NCBI GenBank assembly: GCA_021789935.1
Contig: JAJYIR010000002.1
Location: 1-64,000 of the forward strand
Direction: 5' to 3'
DNA length: 64,000 nucleotides
Source: Nitrospirota bacterium
GTDB taxonomy: Bacteria > Nitrospirota > Thermodesulfovibrionia > Thermodesulfovibrionales > JdFR-88
Positions within the stretch are counted from its first letter, which is position 1; each line of letters starts with the position of its first letter. Under the pieces are notes generated by a model. The model ran no database searches. It saw only the letters and a list, made by a program, of their open reading frames with translations, and was not told where the DNA came from. Shown one piece after another: positions 16,971 through 29,873 of this stretch. Both the position numbers and the translations under genes were made by a program.

Positions 16971-17990
16971 TTATGCCATCTCCACAAGCTTTTCCGCAAT
17001 CTGCACGGCGTTCAGGGCCGCGCCCTTCCTGAGGTTGTCAGAGGCGAGCCAGAGATTCAGTCCGTTTTCAATCGATTCGTCCTCTCTTATCCGGCCAACG
17101 AACGTCTCATCCTTACCGGCCGCATACAGGGGAACGGGGTAGATATTTTTCTCAGGGGCGTCATAGACCACTACGCCGGGCGCGACCGACAGCACAGCCC
17201 TCGCCTCGCTGGCGGAAAGCTTCTTTTCAGTCTCTATGTTCACGCTTTCCGAGTGCCCCCTGAAAACGGGCACGCGGACGGTAGTGGCGGTGACCCTTAT
17301 GGAAGAGTCCCCCATTATCTTTTTTGTCTCGTTCACCATCTTCATCTCTTCCTTGGTGTAGCCGTTTTCAAGGAACTTGTCTATATGAGGCAGGACGTTA
17401 AAGGCTATCTGGTGCGGATAGACCTTGCATGTGATCTCCTTGAAGCCCAGCAGGCCCGCCGTCTGCTGAAGCAGTTCGTCCATTGCCTTCTTGCCCGTGC
17501 CGGAGACTGCCTGTAAGGTTGTCACGACGACTCTTTTTATACGCGCCGCGTCATGCAAGGGTTTCAGGACCACCACCATCCCTATGGTTGAGCAGTTGGG
17601 GTTTGCTATTATACCCTTGTGCCACTTCAGGTCCTGGGGGTTTACCTCCGGCACCACGAGGGGCACCTCCGGGTCCATACGCCACTGGCTGGAGTTGTCC
17701 ACCACCACGCATCCGCTTTTCGCGGCGATTGGCGCCCATGTGGCGGACCTTTCCCCGCCTGCCGAAAAAAGGGCTATATCTATACCTTTGAAGGAATCCT
17801 CCTTCAGGGTGTCGATCTCCACCTCGTCTCCCCTGAAAGGAAGGCTTGTCCCAATAGAGCGCTCGGAGGCGAAAAGGCGCAGCTCTTTGACCGGGAACTT
17901 CCTTTCCTCGAGTACGGAGATCATCTCATTGCCGACGGCCCCCGTCGCTCCTACTACGGCCACTACGTATTTATCTTTTCTCTTAAGCAT
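16971..17990 (-). CDS. asd: Aspartate-semialdehyde dehydrogenase
   Basis: Makes aspartate semialdehyde, the branch point to lysine/diaminopimelate, threonine and methionine. The nucleotide-binding VVGATGAVGNEM is at residue 13, the catalytic cysteine is in IANPNCSTIGM, the next signature is LQAVSGTGKKAMDEL, and the substrate-site VRVPVFRGHSESVN follows. The 339-residue length is standard. ATG start; the upstream 200 bases are AT-rich and contain no other gene. Confidence 0.96.
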   Translation of the reverse strand: MLKRKDKYVVAVVGATGAVGNEMISVLEERKFPVKELRLFASERSIGTSLPFRGDEVEIDTLKEDSFKGIDIALFSAGGERSATWAPIAAKSGCVVVDNSSQWRMDPEVPLVVPEVNPQDLKWHKGIIANPNCSTIGMVVVLKPLHDAARIKRVVVTTLQAVSGTGKKAMDELLQQTAGLLGFKEITCKVYPHQIAFNVLPHIDKFLENGYTKEEMKMVNETKKIMGDSSIRVTATTVRVPVFRGHSESVNIETEKKLSASEARAVLSVAPGVVVYDAPEKNIYPVPLYAAGKDETFVGRIREDESIENGLNLWLASDNLRKGAALNAVQIAEKLVEMA

Positions 17991-18193
17991 TTTTTTCTTT
18001 CTTTCCTTTTAAGGTCCCCCTTCTTTTTAGACATCAGGGCGGCTCCTTGAGCGGTTTTTGTTTTTTTTACTTTTTATAAAAATCTTTCGATATCAGGCCA
18101 TAAAAAACCCCAACTTTATATTAGCGAAACCTTGGCGCAGTATTCAAGAGGGTTTCAAGTTAAACCTTCAAAAGAGGGGGGCGGGGAAAGGCG

Positions 18194-20200
18194 CTATTCT
18201 TTTACTTTTATTACTTTACCCAATACCCGGTTGAGATCCTCCACAAGGAAAGGTTTAGCCAGCACATCCCTGAAGCCATAATCACCAAACCGGGCCATCA
18301 CAGGGTCGTTGTAATTGCCGGTGGCCGCTATGGCCCTGACCCCGGGGTCCATATCTTTCAGCCGCCGGACCGTTTCCTTTCCGTCAGGCCCGCTGGAGAC
18401 CACCAGATCCAGGATGACCGCGTCATACGGGCTGCCCGTGCCCGCCTTCAAGGCGTCTCTGTACATTTCAATAGCGGCGTCACCGTCTTTCGCCAGGTCC
18501 ACAGCATATCCGCATTGTTCAAGCATGCGGGCTATTACCACGCGCACCCCCTCCTCGTCGTCCATAAGGAGTATCCTTCCTCTTTCGTAAACGGGGTTGA
18601 ATCTGTCTTCTTCCTGCCGTTCGTCTTTTGCCCCGGTCTTCAAATCCGGCAGCGCCGGGAGGTACAGCTTGAAGGTCCTGCCCTGCCGCCCCGCTTCCGT
18701 GATGATGCATCCGCCATGTTTTTTGACTATGGAATAGGCGATGGCAAGCCCGAAACCCTGATTTTTAACCCCCGCGGCAAAAAAAGGGTCTAATACCCCA
18801 GGCGAGTCCACGCCGGGGACAAAGGGACCGGAGTCTTCAAAAGATATCCTTACATAATTGCCTTCCGAAAGCGGCGGCAGTTCGCCAGCCTTAACGCTCA
18901 CGTTCCCGGCGGTCACCATTACGGGTCTGCCCCCGGGCATGGCCTGATGAGCGTTCATAAGCATGTTATTTATTGCCTGCATCATCTGCCCCTCGCCGGC
19001 CATTATGGGCCAAAGGCCGCCGGGCATCGAAAGCTCAAATTTGTTGGGCGTGGAGGCAGCTGACAGCGAAACGGCATCTCTTAAGAGTCCCTCAACCCCA
19101 AGTGCTTTTTTGGCCATCTCTCCGGCTTTTGAAAAGGCCAGAATCTGGTTGGCGAGGTTTCTGCCCTTTATCGAGGCCTTCTCCGCCTCATCCAGGATGT
19201 CCTTCATTTCTCCGGTAACCGGGTAGAGCCTGGAAAGCGCTATGTTGCCTATAATCATGGTCAGTATATTGTTGAATTCATGGGCAATGCCCCCGGCCAG
19301 CGCCGCCAGTGATTCCAGGCGCTGGGCTTTTTGGAGTTCGGCCTCGATCAGCTGGCGGGAGGTAACATCCCTCATGATCATTACCAGACCCGCGATCTGC
19401 CCCGTGCTGTCGATAAGCGGGGACATATTGATTTCCATCCAGCCCCCGTTTTTGACGCACAGCTCGCCGGATTTGACAGTTACAACTGCGGCGCGGCCGG
19501 TCTGCAGAACCTCGGAGCCGATGCATCCCTCACAGGGTTTCTCTTTTCCTACGACTTCATGGCATTTCCGGCCGTTCAGCGGCACCGCACTTCCGTATAG
19601 TTCATCCATCACCCTGTTTGAGCGCAGAACGGTCAGTTCCCTGTCCGCTATGGCCACCGCATCCTGGATGCTCTCAAACACATTTACAAGGAACTCCTCT
19701 TCCGTCTTTATGGTTTCCTCGCGCTGCCTGCGTTCCGTTATGTCCCTTGCAATCCCCAGAACGCTGCCGATCGTACCCTCCTTGTCTCTCACAGGGATGA
19801 GCCGGGTTTCGAGGCATATCTTCCTTCCAAGGAAACTGATCATGTCTTCGACAAATAAAGGCTCCCCTGTCTGAAACACTCTCTGCAGGTTCATCCCCTG
19901 GAACTCGAATATGTCCAGCGGGAAAAGCTCCTCAAGCTTCCTGCCCTTGATGTCCTCCGGGAGTTTTCCCAGAAACCCGGCAGCAAAATCGTTGACGAAC
20001 CTGACGCGCCCGTCGTCCCCCACAATAAAGACAATGTCCTGGCACAATTCCGCAACAGCGCGGTAATGGCTTTCCCTTTCCATGAGGGACTCTATTATTT
20101 TTTTGAACTTATCCTGGGACTCCTCGGACTCGGCGAGCTTCTGTTCCAGATCATAGGTTTCATCCGCGGACGGCCCGCGTTTAATATCTTTTTCTTCCAA
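18194..20200 (-). CDS. Cytoplasmic hybrid histidine kinase (PAS-PAS-HisKA-HATPase-REC)
   Basis: A 668-residue soluble kinase without membrane helices. After a charged coiled-coil start come two PAS domains (about 45-170 and 180-300), the second with a CHEV...PCEGCIGS cysteine set often seen in such PAS domains. HisKA follows with GGIAHEFNNILTMIIGN, then an HATPase domain with NNMLMNAHQAMPGG and GFGLAIAYSIVKKHGG, and a C-terminal receiver (ILLMDDEEGVR, VILDLVV, VLAKPF). The G1 box is weak (FEDSGPFVPG instead of DxGxG), so kinase activity could be low. The start is TTG at 20200 with GAGGA upstream, 15 bases after phoH, suggesting co-transcription. The signal and output partner are unknown. Confidence 0.9.
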   Translation of the reverse strand: MEEKDIKRGPSADETYDLEQKLAESEESQDKFKKIIESLMERESHYRAVAELCQDIVFIVGDDGRVRFVNDFAAGFLGKLPEDIKGRKLEELFPLDIFEFQGMNLQRVFQTGEPLFVEDMISFLGRKICLETRLIPVRDKEGTIGSVLGIARDITERRQREETIKTEEEFLVNVFESIQDAVAIADRELTVLRSNRVMDELYGSAVPLNGRKCHEVVGKEKPCEGCIGSEVLQTGRAAVVTVKSGELCVKNGGWMEINMSPLIDSTGQIAGLVMIMRDVTSRQLIEAELQKAQRLESLAALAGGIAHEFNNILTMIIGNIALSRLYPVTGEMKDILDEAEKASIKGRNLANQILAFSKAGEMAKKALGVEGLLRDAVSLSAASTPNKFELSMPGGLWPIMAGEGQMMQAINNMLMNAHQAMPGGRPVMVTAGNVSVKAGELPPLSEGNYVRISFEDSGPFVPGVDSPGVLDPFFAAGVKNQGFGLAIAYSIVKKHGGCIITEAGRQGRTFKLYLPALPDLKTGAKDERQEEDRFNPVYERGRILLMDDEEGVRVVIARMLEQCGYAVDLAKDGDAAIEMYRDALKAGTGSPYDAVILDLVVSSGPDGKETVRRLKDMDPGVRAIAATGNYNDPVMARFGDYGFRDVLAKPFLVEDLNRVLGKVIKVKE

Positions 20201-20215
20201 TGCAGGGATCCTCGG

Positions 20216-21466
20216 TCAAAGCAGTTCAGCCGCTTTTTCGGCAAGGGCGCTTCTTGCGCTCTTCGTAAGATTCAGATAACAGAAAAATTCCTCATTTATG
20301 AACCTGCTTATCAGATACGCCAGCCCGTTGCTGTCGGAGTCCAGGTAAGGGGTGTCTATCTGTTCCAGATCTCCTGTGAACACCACCTTTGTTCCCTCTC
20401 CAGCCCTGGTGAGTATGGTCTTTATGTCCAGGGGCCTCAAGTTCTGCGCCTCGTCTATTATCATGTACCTGCCAGGAAGGCTCCTGCCCCTTATGTACGT
20501 AAGGGGCTCAATGTGCACGGCATCGGATTCCACCAGGTAGCTGGAACTGCGGTATTTGAACACATGACGGTCGTCCTTTTTTTCCTGAGGCGTCCCGACT
20601 ATCACGTCCAGGTTGTCAAAGATGGGCTGCATCCAGGGGCGGAGCTTTTCCTCCACATCCCCGGGCAAGAAACCCAAATCCTGCCCCAGCGGCACGACGG
20701 GCCTTGCAACCAGCACCTGCTCATAATGGCCCTTCTCCCTCTGGTGAATCCCGGCGGCAAGGGCAAGCAGGGTTTTGCCGGTCCCCGCGCGACCCGTCAG
20801 GGCCAACACCTGGACGTCTCCGTACGTAAGGGCATCTATGGCACATTCCTGGTCCGTGTTTTTCGGCACTATGCCGGAGACGGCGCGCTGCCTTTTGATG
20901 GCCATCTGGTTGTCACGTCCCCAGAGCCTGAAGATCGAGCCGCCCTCCATCTGGTATCTTACCGACTGTATGGCCTGCGCCCGGGGGTCTCCGGGGCCTG
21001 AGACATGGCCGTATTCCCTGGCGGCTGCCGTCTTGTCGTGCTTGTAATCCTGGGCCTCGACTCCCTGGGCCTCGGATTTGATCCTTACAGCCGTGTCTTT
21101 TGACACGACAACCACCGGCGTGCCGTTTGACATCTCTTTCAGATCAAGGGCCGTTTTTATTATCTTGTCGTCCGATGAAAGCTGTTTGCCGCCCGGTCCG
21201 TGGGCGTGGTCTTCTTTCAGGGCTATCTTCAGCGAGCCGCCGCCGGGGGTTTTTACGTCCCTGGCCAGGTTACCCCTGGCCCTGAGGCCGTCTATCACCC
21301 TCAGGGCCTCCCTTGATGAATAGCTCACCGACCCGTGGCCCCGCTTCAACCCGTCCAGTTCCTCTATGACGGTTATGGGAATTATGATCTCGTTGTCCTC
21401 GAATTTCTCAGGCGCGTGCGGGTCGTGGATCAGAACGCTTGTGTCGATGACATATATTTTCTGCAC
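20216..21466 (-). CDS. phoH: PIN domain-PhoH family ATPase
   Basis: A 416-residue protein with an N-terminal PIN nuclease-like domain (YVIDTSVLIHDP, VIEELDGLK, acidic DTAVRIK region) fused to a PhoH-type P-loop ATPase (VLALTGRAGTGKTLLALAAG, YMIIDEAQNLRPL, FTGDLEQID). PIN-PhoH proteins have been shown in other bacteria to combine RNA unwinding and cleavage. The start is GTG at 21466 with GGAG upstream. It is followed by a sensor kinase gene 15 bases later. Confidence 0.92.
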   Translation of the reverse strand: MQKIYVIDTSVLIHDPHAPEKFEDNEIIIPITVIEELDGLKRGHGSVSYSSREALRVIDGLRARGNLARDVKTPGGGSLKIALKEDHAHGPGGKQLSSDDKIIKTALDLKEMSNGTPVVVVSKDTAVRIKSEAQGVEAQDYKHDKTAAAREYGHVSGPGDPRAQAIQSVRYQMEGGSIFRLWGRDNQMAIKRQRAVSGIVPKNTDQECAIDALTYGDVQVLALTGRAGTGKTLLALAAGIHQREKGHYEQVLVARPVVPLGQDLGFLPGDVEEKLRPWMQPIFDNLDVIVGTPQEKKDDRHVFKYRSSSYLVESDAVHIEPLTYIRGRSLPGRYMIIDEAQNLRPLDIKTILTRAGEGTKVVFTGDLEQIDTPYLDSDSNGLAYLISRFINEEFFCYLNLTKSARSALAEKAAELL

Positions 21467-21528
21467 TTTGGCTCCTTTTTAATGTTTTAAAAAAATGGTC
21501 CGGCAAAAAACAAAAACAAGTTTTTTCC

Positions 21529-23103
21529 CTACCCCTCTTCTTTAAGCAGTTTGTACTCTATGCTGTCCACAAGCGCCTGGTAGGAGGCATCTATTATGTT
21601 TTCGGAGACGCCCACCGTCCCCCATTTCATCTTCCCGTCGCCGGACTCTATAAGCACGCGCACCTTGGCCGCCGTACCCTTGCCGGCGGCGATCACCCTC
21701 ACCTTGTAGTCGTGGAGCTTTACGGGCTTCAGTTCCGGGTAGAATTTTTCGAGCGCCTTCCTCAGCGCGTTATCGAGAGCGTTTACCGGGCCGTCGCCGG
21801 TGGCCGCCGTATGCTCGATGCTGCCGTCCACGTCCACCATTATAGTGGCCTCATTGATAGGGACCTCGCCTCCGCTTCGTTTTTCAACGATCACCCTGAA
21901 GCCGATGAGCTCGAAAAAACTCCTGTGGAGCCCCAACGCCTTTTTCATTAAAAGCTCGAAAGAGGCCTCGGCCGCCTCGTATTGGTAGCCGCGGTTTTCA
22001 AGGTCTTTCAAATTTTTAACTATGTCCCCGAGCAGCGGCGAATGTTCGCCCATCTCCAGGCCGAACTCTTTTGCCTTCTTTATTATGTTGCTTTTCCCGG
22101 ACAGGTCCGAGACAAGCACCCGCCTGGAATTGCCGACGAGCTCCGGACTTATGTGCTCGTAAGTGCCGGGGTGCTTCATGACGGCGCTCACGTGCACCCC
22201 TGCCTTGTGGGCAAAGGCGCTGTCTCCTACAAAAGGCTGGTGCCCGAAATGCCTCAGGTTGGCTATCTCCGTTACGAACCGGGAGACCTCCCGGAGTTTT
22301 GACAGTTCCTCGTCCGTGACGCACTGGACACCCATCTTCAGCTTCAGGCCTGGGACAACGGAACAGAGGTTCGCGTTGCCGCACCGTTCCCCATAGCCGT
22401 TGATAGTGCCATGCACCTGGACCGCGCCCAGGCCGGCGGCGATAAGTGAATTGGCCACGGCGCACTCCGAATCGTTATGGGCATGGATGCCGAAAGGTTT
22501 TTTTATGTTTTTCTGCTTTTTGACCTCTTTGATGATATGCATAAGCGCGTCCGGCAGCGTTCCGCCGTTGGTGTCGCAAAGCACAAGGCAGTCCGCGCCC
22601 CCCTGTGCGGCGGCTTCAAGGCATTTAAGCGCATATTCGGGGTCCGCCTTGTATCCGTCAAAAAAATGCTCCGCATCGAAAAAAACCTGCCCGATGCTCT
22701 CCTTAAGATAAGAAACGGAATCGCGTATGATCCTGAGGTTTTCCTCCAGGGGAATGCGAAGGGCCTCCCGGACATGGAAATCCCACGTCTTGCCGAAAAT
22801 GGTGGCGGCCTTTACCCCTGAACTGGCTATGTGCCGGAGGCTCTGGTCGTCTGCGGCCCTGTGCCCCGGTCTTTGGGTGCTGCCAAAAGCAACCACGCGG
22901 GCTTTTTTGAGATCAAGCGCCTTTACCTTTTCAAAATACTCAGAGTCCTTCGGATTGCTTGCCGGCCATCCGCCCTCAATATAATCAACGCCAAGCTCGT
23001 CCAACTTTTCGGTTATTCTAAGTTTGTCGTCTACGGAGAAGGAGATGTCTTCCGCCTGTGATCCGTCCCTCAAGGTCGTGTCATATATATATACCCGCCC
23101 CAT
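21529..23103 (-). CDS. cimA: (R)-citramalate synthase
   Basis: Condenses pyruvate and acetyl-CoA to citramalate, the threonine-independent route to isoleucine. The 524 residues fit the long CimA subgroup: [23 protein letters not shown] at the start (split here as TTLRDGSQ plus AEDISFS), [47 protein letters not shown], and a C-terminal LeuA-type allosteric domain after residue 390 that would bind isoleucine. It is divergent from the aminotransferase-serA run; the 140-base gap is AT-rich and holds both promoters. Confidence 0.94.
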   Translation of the reverse strand: MGRVYIYDTTLRDGSQAEDISFSVDDKLRITEKLDELGVDYIEGGWPASNPKDSEYFEKVKALDLKKARVVAFGSTQRPGHRAADDQSLRHIASSGVKAATIFGKTWDFHVREALRIPLEENLRIIRDSVSYLKESIGQVFFDAEHFFDGYKADPEYALKCLEAAAQGGADCLVLCDTNGGTLPDALMHIIKEVKKQKNIKKPFGIHAHNDSECAVANSLIAAGLGAVQVHGTINGYGERCGNANLCSVVPGLKLKMGVQCVTDEELSKLREVSRFVTEIANLRHFGHQPFVGDSAFAHKAGVHVSAVMKHPGTYEHISPELVGNSRRVLVSDLSGKSNIIKKAKEFGLEMGEHSPLLGDIVKNLKDLENRGYQYEAAEASFELLMKKALGLHRSFFELIGFRVIVEKRSGGEVPINEATIMVDVDGSIEHTAATGDGPVNALDNALRKALEKFYPELKPVKLHDYKVRVIAAGKGTAAKVRVLIESGDGKMKWGTVGVSENIIDASYQALVDSIEYKLLKEEG

Positions 23104-23243
23104 AGGAAATAATTTAACACATTTAATAATTTAAATATCCCGTTCCGGCCCTTCCTGACACCTTCTTGACCTATCCATATCCACTGTGTTAATTTTTATG
23201 GCTTAACAGGAAAAATTTTTAATAGCGGAGGTCGCTCAAAAAA

Positions 23244-24395
23244 ATGCTTAAGCGCTATTTACTGGCCCCGGGGCCTACGCCTGTCCCGCCGGAGGTCCTT
23301 CTCCGGATGGCCATGCCGATAATACATCACAGGGCACCAGACTTCACACCTATCTTCGAGTCGGCAAAAAACAGGCTCAAATGGCTCTACCAGACGAACA
23401 ATGACACTCTCATTCTTACTTCAAGCGGCACTGGGGCGATGACGGCCTCGGTCAACAACTTCTTCAACCAGGGAGAGCACGTCATCGTTGTAAACGGCGG
23501 CAAGTTCGGAGAGCGGTGGACAAAGATATGCCAGGCATACGGCCTTTCGGTAACTGAAGTGACCGTCCCGTGGGGGCAGGCTGTCAATCCGGCAAATGTG
23601 GCCGGGGCCCTGGAGAAAGACCCGTCCGTTAAAGCGGTGTTCATGCAGGCGGTCGAGACCTCAACCGGCGTATACCATGATGTCGAGGCTGTGGGGGCCG
23701 TCGTAAAAAATAAAAAAGACGTGCTCTTCATAGTGGATGCTATAAGCGCCCTCGTCGCCCATGACCTGAAGACCGACGCCTGGGGCGTAGACCTCATGAT
23801 CGGCGGCTCACAGAAGGGGCTCATGCTCCCGCCGGGTCTTGCCTTCCTGAGTGTCTCCGCAAAGGCCTGGGAAAAGGCCGAGAGCTCGAAAATGCCGCAC
23901 TTCTACTTCAACCTGAAGAAAGAGCGCGACGGCCTCAAAAAAAATCAGACCAATTTCACTCCCGCCGTATCCCTCATCGTAGGGCTCGACGCAGCCTTGG
24001 GGATGCTGGAGGAAGAGGGCTTAGGCGCGGTATTTGCCCGCCACGCGAGGCTGGCCAATGCCATGAGGCAGGCGGTTGCCGCAATGGGGTTGCAGACATA
24101 CCCCGAGCATTCTCCCAGCAACTCCGTAACGGCAATAAAGGCCCCTGACGGAGTGGACGGGCAGGAGATATACAAGACCCTGAGGGAAAGATATGGGGTT
24201 ACGGCGGCCGGTGGCCAGGACAAGCTCAAGGGAAAGGTCTTCCGCATCGCCCACCTGGGTTATGCAGGGACTTTTGATGTAATCACGGCTGTCTCCGCGA
24301 TAGAGATGACCCTTAGAGGCATGGGACACCCCATAAAGCTTGGCAGCGGGGTGGGCGCGGCCGAGGAGATACTCGTGGAGAAAAGGACATCATAA
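23244..24395 (+). CDS. Class V aminotransferase (serine-glyoxylate/phosphoserine type)
   Basis: A 383-residue PLP enzyme of the alanine-glyoxylate/serine-pyruvate family. Signatures are LLAPGPTPVPPEV and PIIHHRAPDF at the start, SSGTGAMTASV, the aspartate in FIVDAISALVAHD, and the PLP lysine in GGSQKGLMLPPGLA. GGAGGT precedes the ATG. It lies 3 bases before serA, so the pair probably makes serine: SerA oxidises 3-phosphoglycerate and this enzyme transaminates the product. That role in place of classical SerC is inference from order. A possible promoter lies at 23166-23194 (TTGACC, 17-base spacer, TTAATT). Confidence 0.9.
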   Translation: MLKRYLLAPGPTPVPPEVLLRMAMPIIHHRAPDFTPIFESAKNRLKWLYQTNNDTLILTSSGTGAMTASVNNFFNQGEHVIVVNGGKFGERWTKICQAYGLSVTEVTVPWGQAVNPANVAGALEKDPSVKAVFMQAVETSTGVYHDVEAVGAVVKNKKDVLFIVDAISALVAHDLKTDAWGVDLMIGGSQKGLMLPPGLAFLSVSAKAWEKAESSKMPHFYFNLKKERDGLKKNQTNFTPAVSLIVGLDAALGMLEEEGLGAVFARHARLANAMRQAVAAMGLQTYPEHSPSNSVTAIKAPDGVDGQEIYKTLRERYGVTAAGGQDKLKGKVFRIAHLGYAGTFDVITAVSAIEMTLRGMGHPIKLGSGVGAAEEILVEKRTS

Positions 24396-24398
24396 ATA

Positions 24399-27265
<2,867 letters not shown>

Positions 27266-27323
27266 GGGGGGAGCTGTTTTCAAGACCCGGGTCTTAAACG
27301 TTTTTCTGAACGGTTTCTTCCCG

Positions 27324-27980
27324 GTGCTCTGCCCCCAGTGCGGCATGCCGTCGGACAGCCCTCGTCATGCCCCTCTCTGCCTCGATTGCTGGCAGAAAAT
27401 ATCCGCCTATAATGGTCCTTCCTGCGCCGTGTGCGGCGAACCGCTGGCCTCATGGCATGGCACTGTCTGCGGGGAATGCATGAAGGACAGGCCGGCCTTC
27501 ACAAAGGCCTACGCATACGGACTGTTCGATGGCCCGCTCAAGGAAGCCATCCACAGCTATAAATTTTCCTCGACACGGAGGCTCGCAGCCCCACTTGCAG
27601 CCCTGCTCTGCTCCCTTGGGCTGCCGCCCGCTGACGCAGTCACCGCTGTTCCCCTGTCGAAAAGAAGGATGCTGGAGCGGGGGTTCAACCAGAGCATGCT
27701 TATAGGCAGGGAGGTGGCCCGGAAGACCGGGGCCAGGCTCCTTCCGCACGCGCTGAAAAAGGTTAAGGACACGCCCGCCCAGGCAGGCTTGAACCGGAAA
27801 GAGCGCATCCTGAACCTGAAGGGGGCCTTCATATGCGGAGACTGCGTCTCCGGCAAAACAGTCCTTCTTGTGGACGATGTCATTACAACAGGGGCGACCG
27901 CCAGGGAGTGCTCAAAGGCCCTTGTCGCGGCCGGGGCCAGGGAAGTCTATATCGCGGCGCTTGCCCGCACCAAAAAATAG
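27324..27980 (+). CDS. comF: ComF-family phosphoribosyltransferase
   Basis: Two N-terminal four-cysteine zinc-ribbon-like units (CPQCGMP...CLDCW and CAVCGEPL...CGEC) lead into a type I phosphoribosyltransferase domain with the PRPP loop VLLVDDVITTGATARE. ComF proteins act in DNA uptake in competent bacteria; elsewhere the role is less clear. The only canonical in-frame start is GTG at 27324, which places the first cysteine at residue 3. The frame remains open upstream and would add the usual hydrophobic ComF start (VFLNGFFPVLC), and a strong GGGGGGAG lies at about 27266-27274 before it. The true start may therefore be a non-standard codon near 27280. Confidence 0.85.
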   Translation: MLCPQCGMPSDSPRHAPLCLDCWQKISAYNGPSCAVCGEPLASWHGTVCGECMKDRPAFTKAYAYGLFDGPLKEAIHSYKFSSTRRLAAPLAALLCSLGLPPADAVTAVPLSKRRMLERGFNQSMLIGREVARKTGARLLPHALKKVKDTPAQAGLNRKERILNLKGAFICGDCVSGKTVLLVDDVITTGATARECSKALVAAGAREVYIAALARTKK

Positions 27981-28133
27981 CCGGGTGCAAAAATGCAAAA
28001 CAGAGCGGACCTCGACATCTCAAACCGGATAAGAAAAAACCGCGCGCAGAGGTTTTGCATCCGTAACAGCTCAAAAAATAGAAAAAGGCCTTAAAACTTT
28101 ACATTTAACACAAAAATAAATTATCTTGTTAGG

Positions 28134-28790
28134 ATGATTGATTTGCACACGCATACTCTTTTGAGCGACGGGGAGCTGCTTCCCTTCGAACTTGTAAGGC
28201 GGGCCGCCGCCGCCGGTTACAAGGCCCTGGGGATAACAGACCATGTGGACATTTCCAATATGGACCACGTCATTCCGAGGGTTGTGAAGGCTGTGCGGAA
28301 ACTGAAGGGGCTCGTTCCTATAGAGATAGTGCCGGGGGCCGAGATAACACACGCACCGCCGGAGCTTATCGGGGAAATGGTCAAAGAGGCAAGGGAGCTA
28401 GGCGCCTGTATTGTCGTGGTCCACGGAGAAACCCTTGCCGAGCCGGTCCTGGAAGGCACCAACCGCGCCGCTATTGAGGCGGGAGCAGATATACTGGCCC
28501 ATCCCGGCCTTATAAGCATCGAAGATATCCTCTATGCGAATGAAAAATCCGTGGCCCTGGAGATCACTTCCAGAAAAGGCCACTCGCTCTCAAACGGCCA
28601 TGTGGCCCATATGGCCATAAAGTTCGGCGCGCAGATTGTCATTAACACGGATTCCCACAGCCCTGGCGACCTTATATCCAGAGACCAGGCCGAAAAGGTC
28701 CTGATGGGGGCCGGCATCGGCAGGGAACGCGTGCACCTTGTTTTTGAAACATCCAGAAATATATTAGAAAAGGCCCTTAGGAGGATCTGA
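28134..28790 (+). CDS. PHP-domain phosphoesterase (histidinol phosphatase family)
   Basis: A 218-residue PHP-domain metal hydrolase with the four PHP motifs: IDLHTHTLLSDGE, LGITDHVDIS, VPGAEITH plus VVVHGET, and ILAHPGLIS, closing with VINTDSHSPGDL. The family contains histidinol phosphatases and other phosphoesterases; without other his genes nearby, the substrate is open. Its stop codon overlaps the start of the TPR gene (TGATG), so the two are translated together. Confidence 0.85.
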   Translation: MIDLHTHTLLSDGELLPFELVRRAAAAGYKALGITDHVDISNMDHVIPRVVKAVRKLKGLVPIEIVPGAEITHAPPELIGEMVKEARELGACIVVVHGETLAEPVLEGTNRAAIEAGADILAHPGLISIEDILYANEKSVALEITSRKGHSLSNGHVAHMAIKFGAQIVINTDSHSPGDLISRDQAEKVLMGAGIGRERVHLVFETSRNILEKALRRI

Positions 28791-29554
28791 TGCCCCGCAC
28801 AATAAAAAGGAGAGCACCAAAAGAAACAAAAACCGAAGGAATCGCCGTTTACAATGAGCTCAGGGAGTCCATAGCCAAGCGTCAGAAAACGGTGCTTTCC
28901 GTGTCCATTGCTGTCCTTGCGGTGATAGCTATAGCGGCGGGCATATATTTCTATCACAACAGTATGGTAAACAGGGCAAACGATTATAACGCACAGGGAT
29001 ACGCCCTGTATTACGGACTCTCGCCGCAAACCCCGGCGTCAGCCCCGCAGAGGTACACGACCGCTCTTTCTCTTTTCCAGAAGGCCTATGCGTCCAGAAA
29101 ATCGGCCTATTCCCTTTACTACATAGGAGCGTCCCAGTACGCGCTCGGACAGTATGGCCAGGCAATTGATACCCTCAAGCAGGTTTACACCAATTATTCA
29201 GGGGATGCGCAGTTCGTACCATTGAGCCTTTATAAGTCTGCGATGGCATCCCTCATACTTGGCAAAAACGAAGACGCCATAAAATATCTGTCCATGATGG
29301 AGAGCTCTCAGTTTAATTCTCTGAAGGACATGGCCTACTATGAAGACGCCAGGATACTGGAGTCCATGGGAAGAAAAGACGAGGCAAGCAGGAAGATAGA
29401 CGAACTTATCCGGCTGTTCCCGGAATCACCTTACGCCCAGGACCTGAAGGCCCAGCGTGCAGCTTCCGAAACGCCCGCGGCACCCGCCGGAAAATCCGCT
29501 ACCGCTGGCAAACCGGAAAGCACCGGCAAATCCGCGAAACCGGCATCCAAATAG
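28790..29554 (+). CDS. Membrane-anchored TPR protein
   Basis: A 254-residue protein: a basic cytoplasmic N-terminus of about 35 residues, one transmembrane helix (VLSVSIAVLAVIAIAAGIYF), then TPR-like helical pairs (about 60-210) such as SAYSLYYIGASQYALGQY and DMAYYEDARILESMGRK. It ends in a low-complexity Ala/Pro/Lys/Ser tail. Topology is like YfgM and similar periplasmic TPR proteins that work near the Sec translocon or envelope assembly factors. GGAGG lies 5 bases before the ATG. The function is not known. Confidence 0.8.
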   Translation: MPRTIKRRAPKETKTEGIAVYNELRESIAKRQKTVLSVSIAVLAVIAIAAGIYFYHNSMVNRANDYNAQGYALYYGLSPQTPASAPQRYTTALSLFQKAYASRKSAYSLYYIGASQYALGQYGQAIDTLKQVYTNYSGDAQFVPLSLYKSAMASLILGKNEDAIKYLSMMESSQFNSLKDMAYYEDARILESMGRKDEASRKIDELIRLFPESPYAQDLKAQRAASETPAAPAGKSATAGKPESTGKSAKPASK

Positions 29555-29873
29555 CAGTCTGAGGCTTTTTTAAAGGCGTCCGCGCATCGGTCGCGCACAC
29601 GTCTGCCTGCGCCAGGCACGATAGTACGGCATGCCGCACCCTTGCGTCATGCCCGAAGTATCAATCGGCTATTTTGACTTCGCCCTTTTCGTTTATAGAG
29701 ATACCCTCCTTCGCGGGAATGACACACACAAGAGACTTTTTACTTTTTGATTTTGGGGGAAATGTTTTTCAGCAGGTATGGCGGCATTGCGGCTTGCGGA
29801 AAAAGAAAAAAACAAAAAAACAAAAATTAACGGCGAGGGCGGAACACGAAAAGGTTTGTCTCCGCCGGTTTTT
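29555..29873. other. Intergenic region with hairpins and a repeat-like fragment
   Basis: The 319 bases between the converging TPR and mltD genes contain no gene. They hold a perfect hairpin TGCCTG-CGC-CAGGCA (29604-29618), a short CGGCATGCCG palindrome, the segment CCTTCGCGGGAATGACA near 29708-29724 that resembles a widespread dispersed repeat of environmental genomes, and another A-rich CAAAAA tract near 29800-29827. No clear T-tailed terminator was found. Confidence 0.5.

Noticed and set aside
18040-18075. GCTC-CTT-GAGC hairpin followed by T runs on the plus strand
   Set aside because: It lies upstream of asd on the opposite strand and no plus-strand gene precedes it.
20066-21001. 311-codon plus-strand frame
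   Set aside because: Antisense shadow of phoH and the start of the hybrid kinase gene.
29700-29730. Segment with CCTTCGCGGGAATGACA, like a dispersed repeat of environmental genomes
   Set aside because: Only one partial copy is in the window, so it cannot be called a repeat from this sequence alone.
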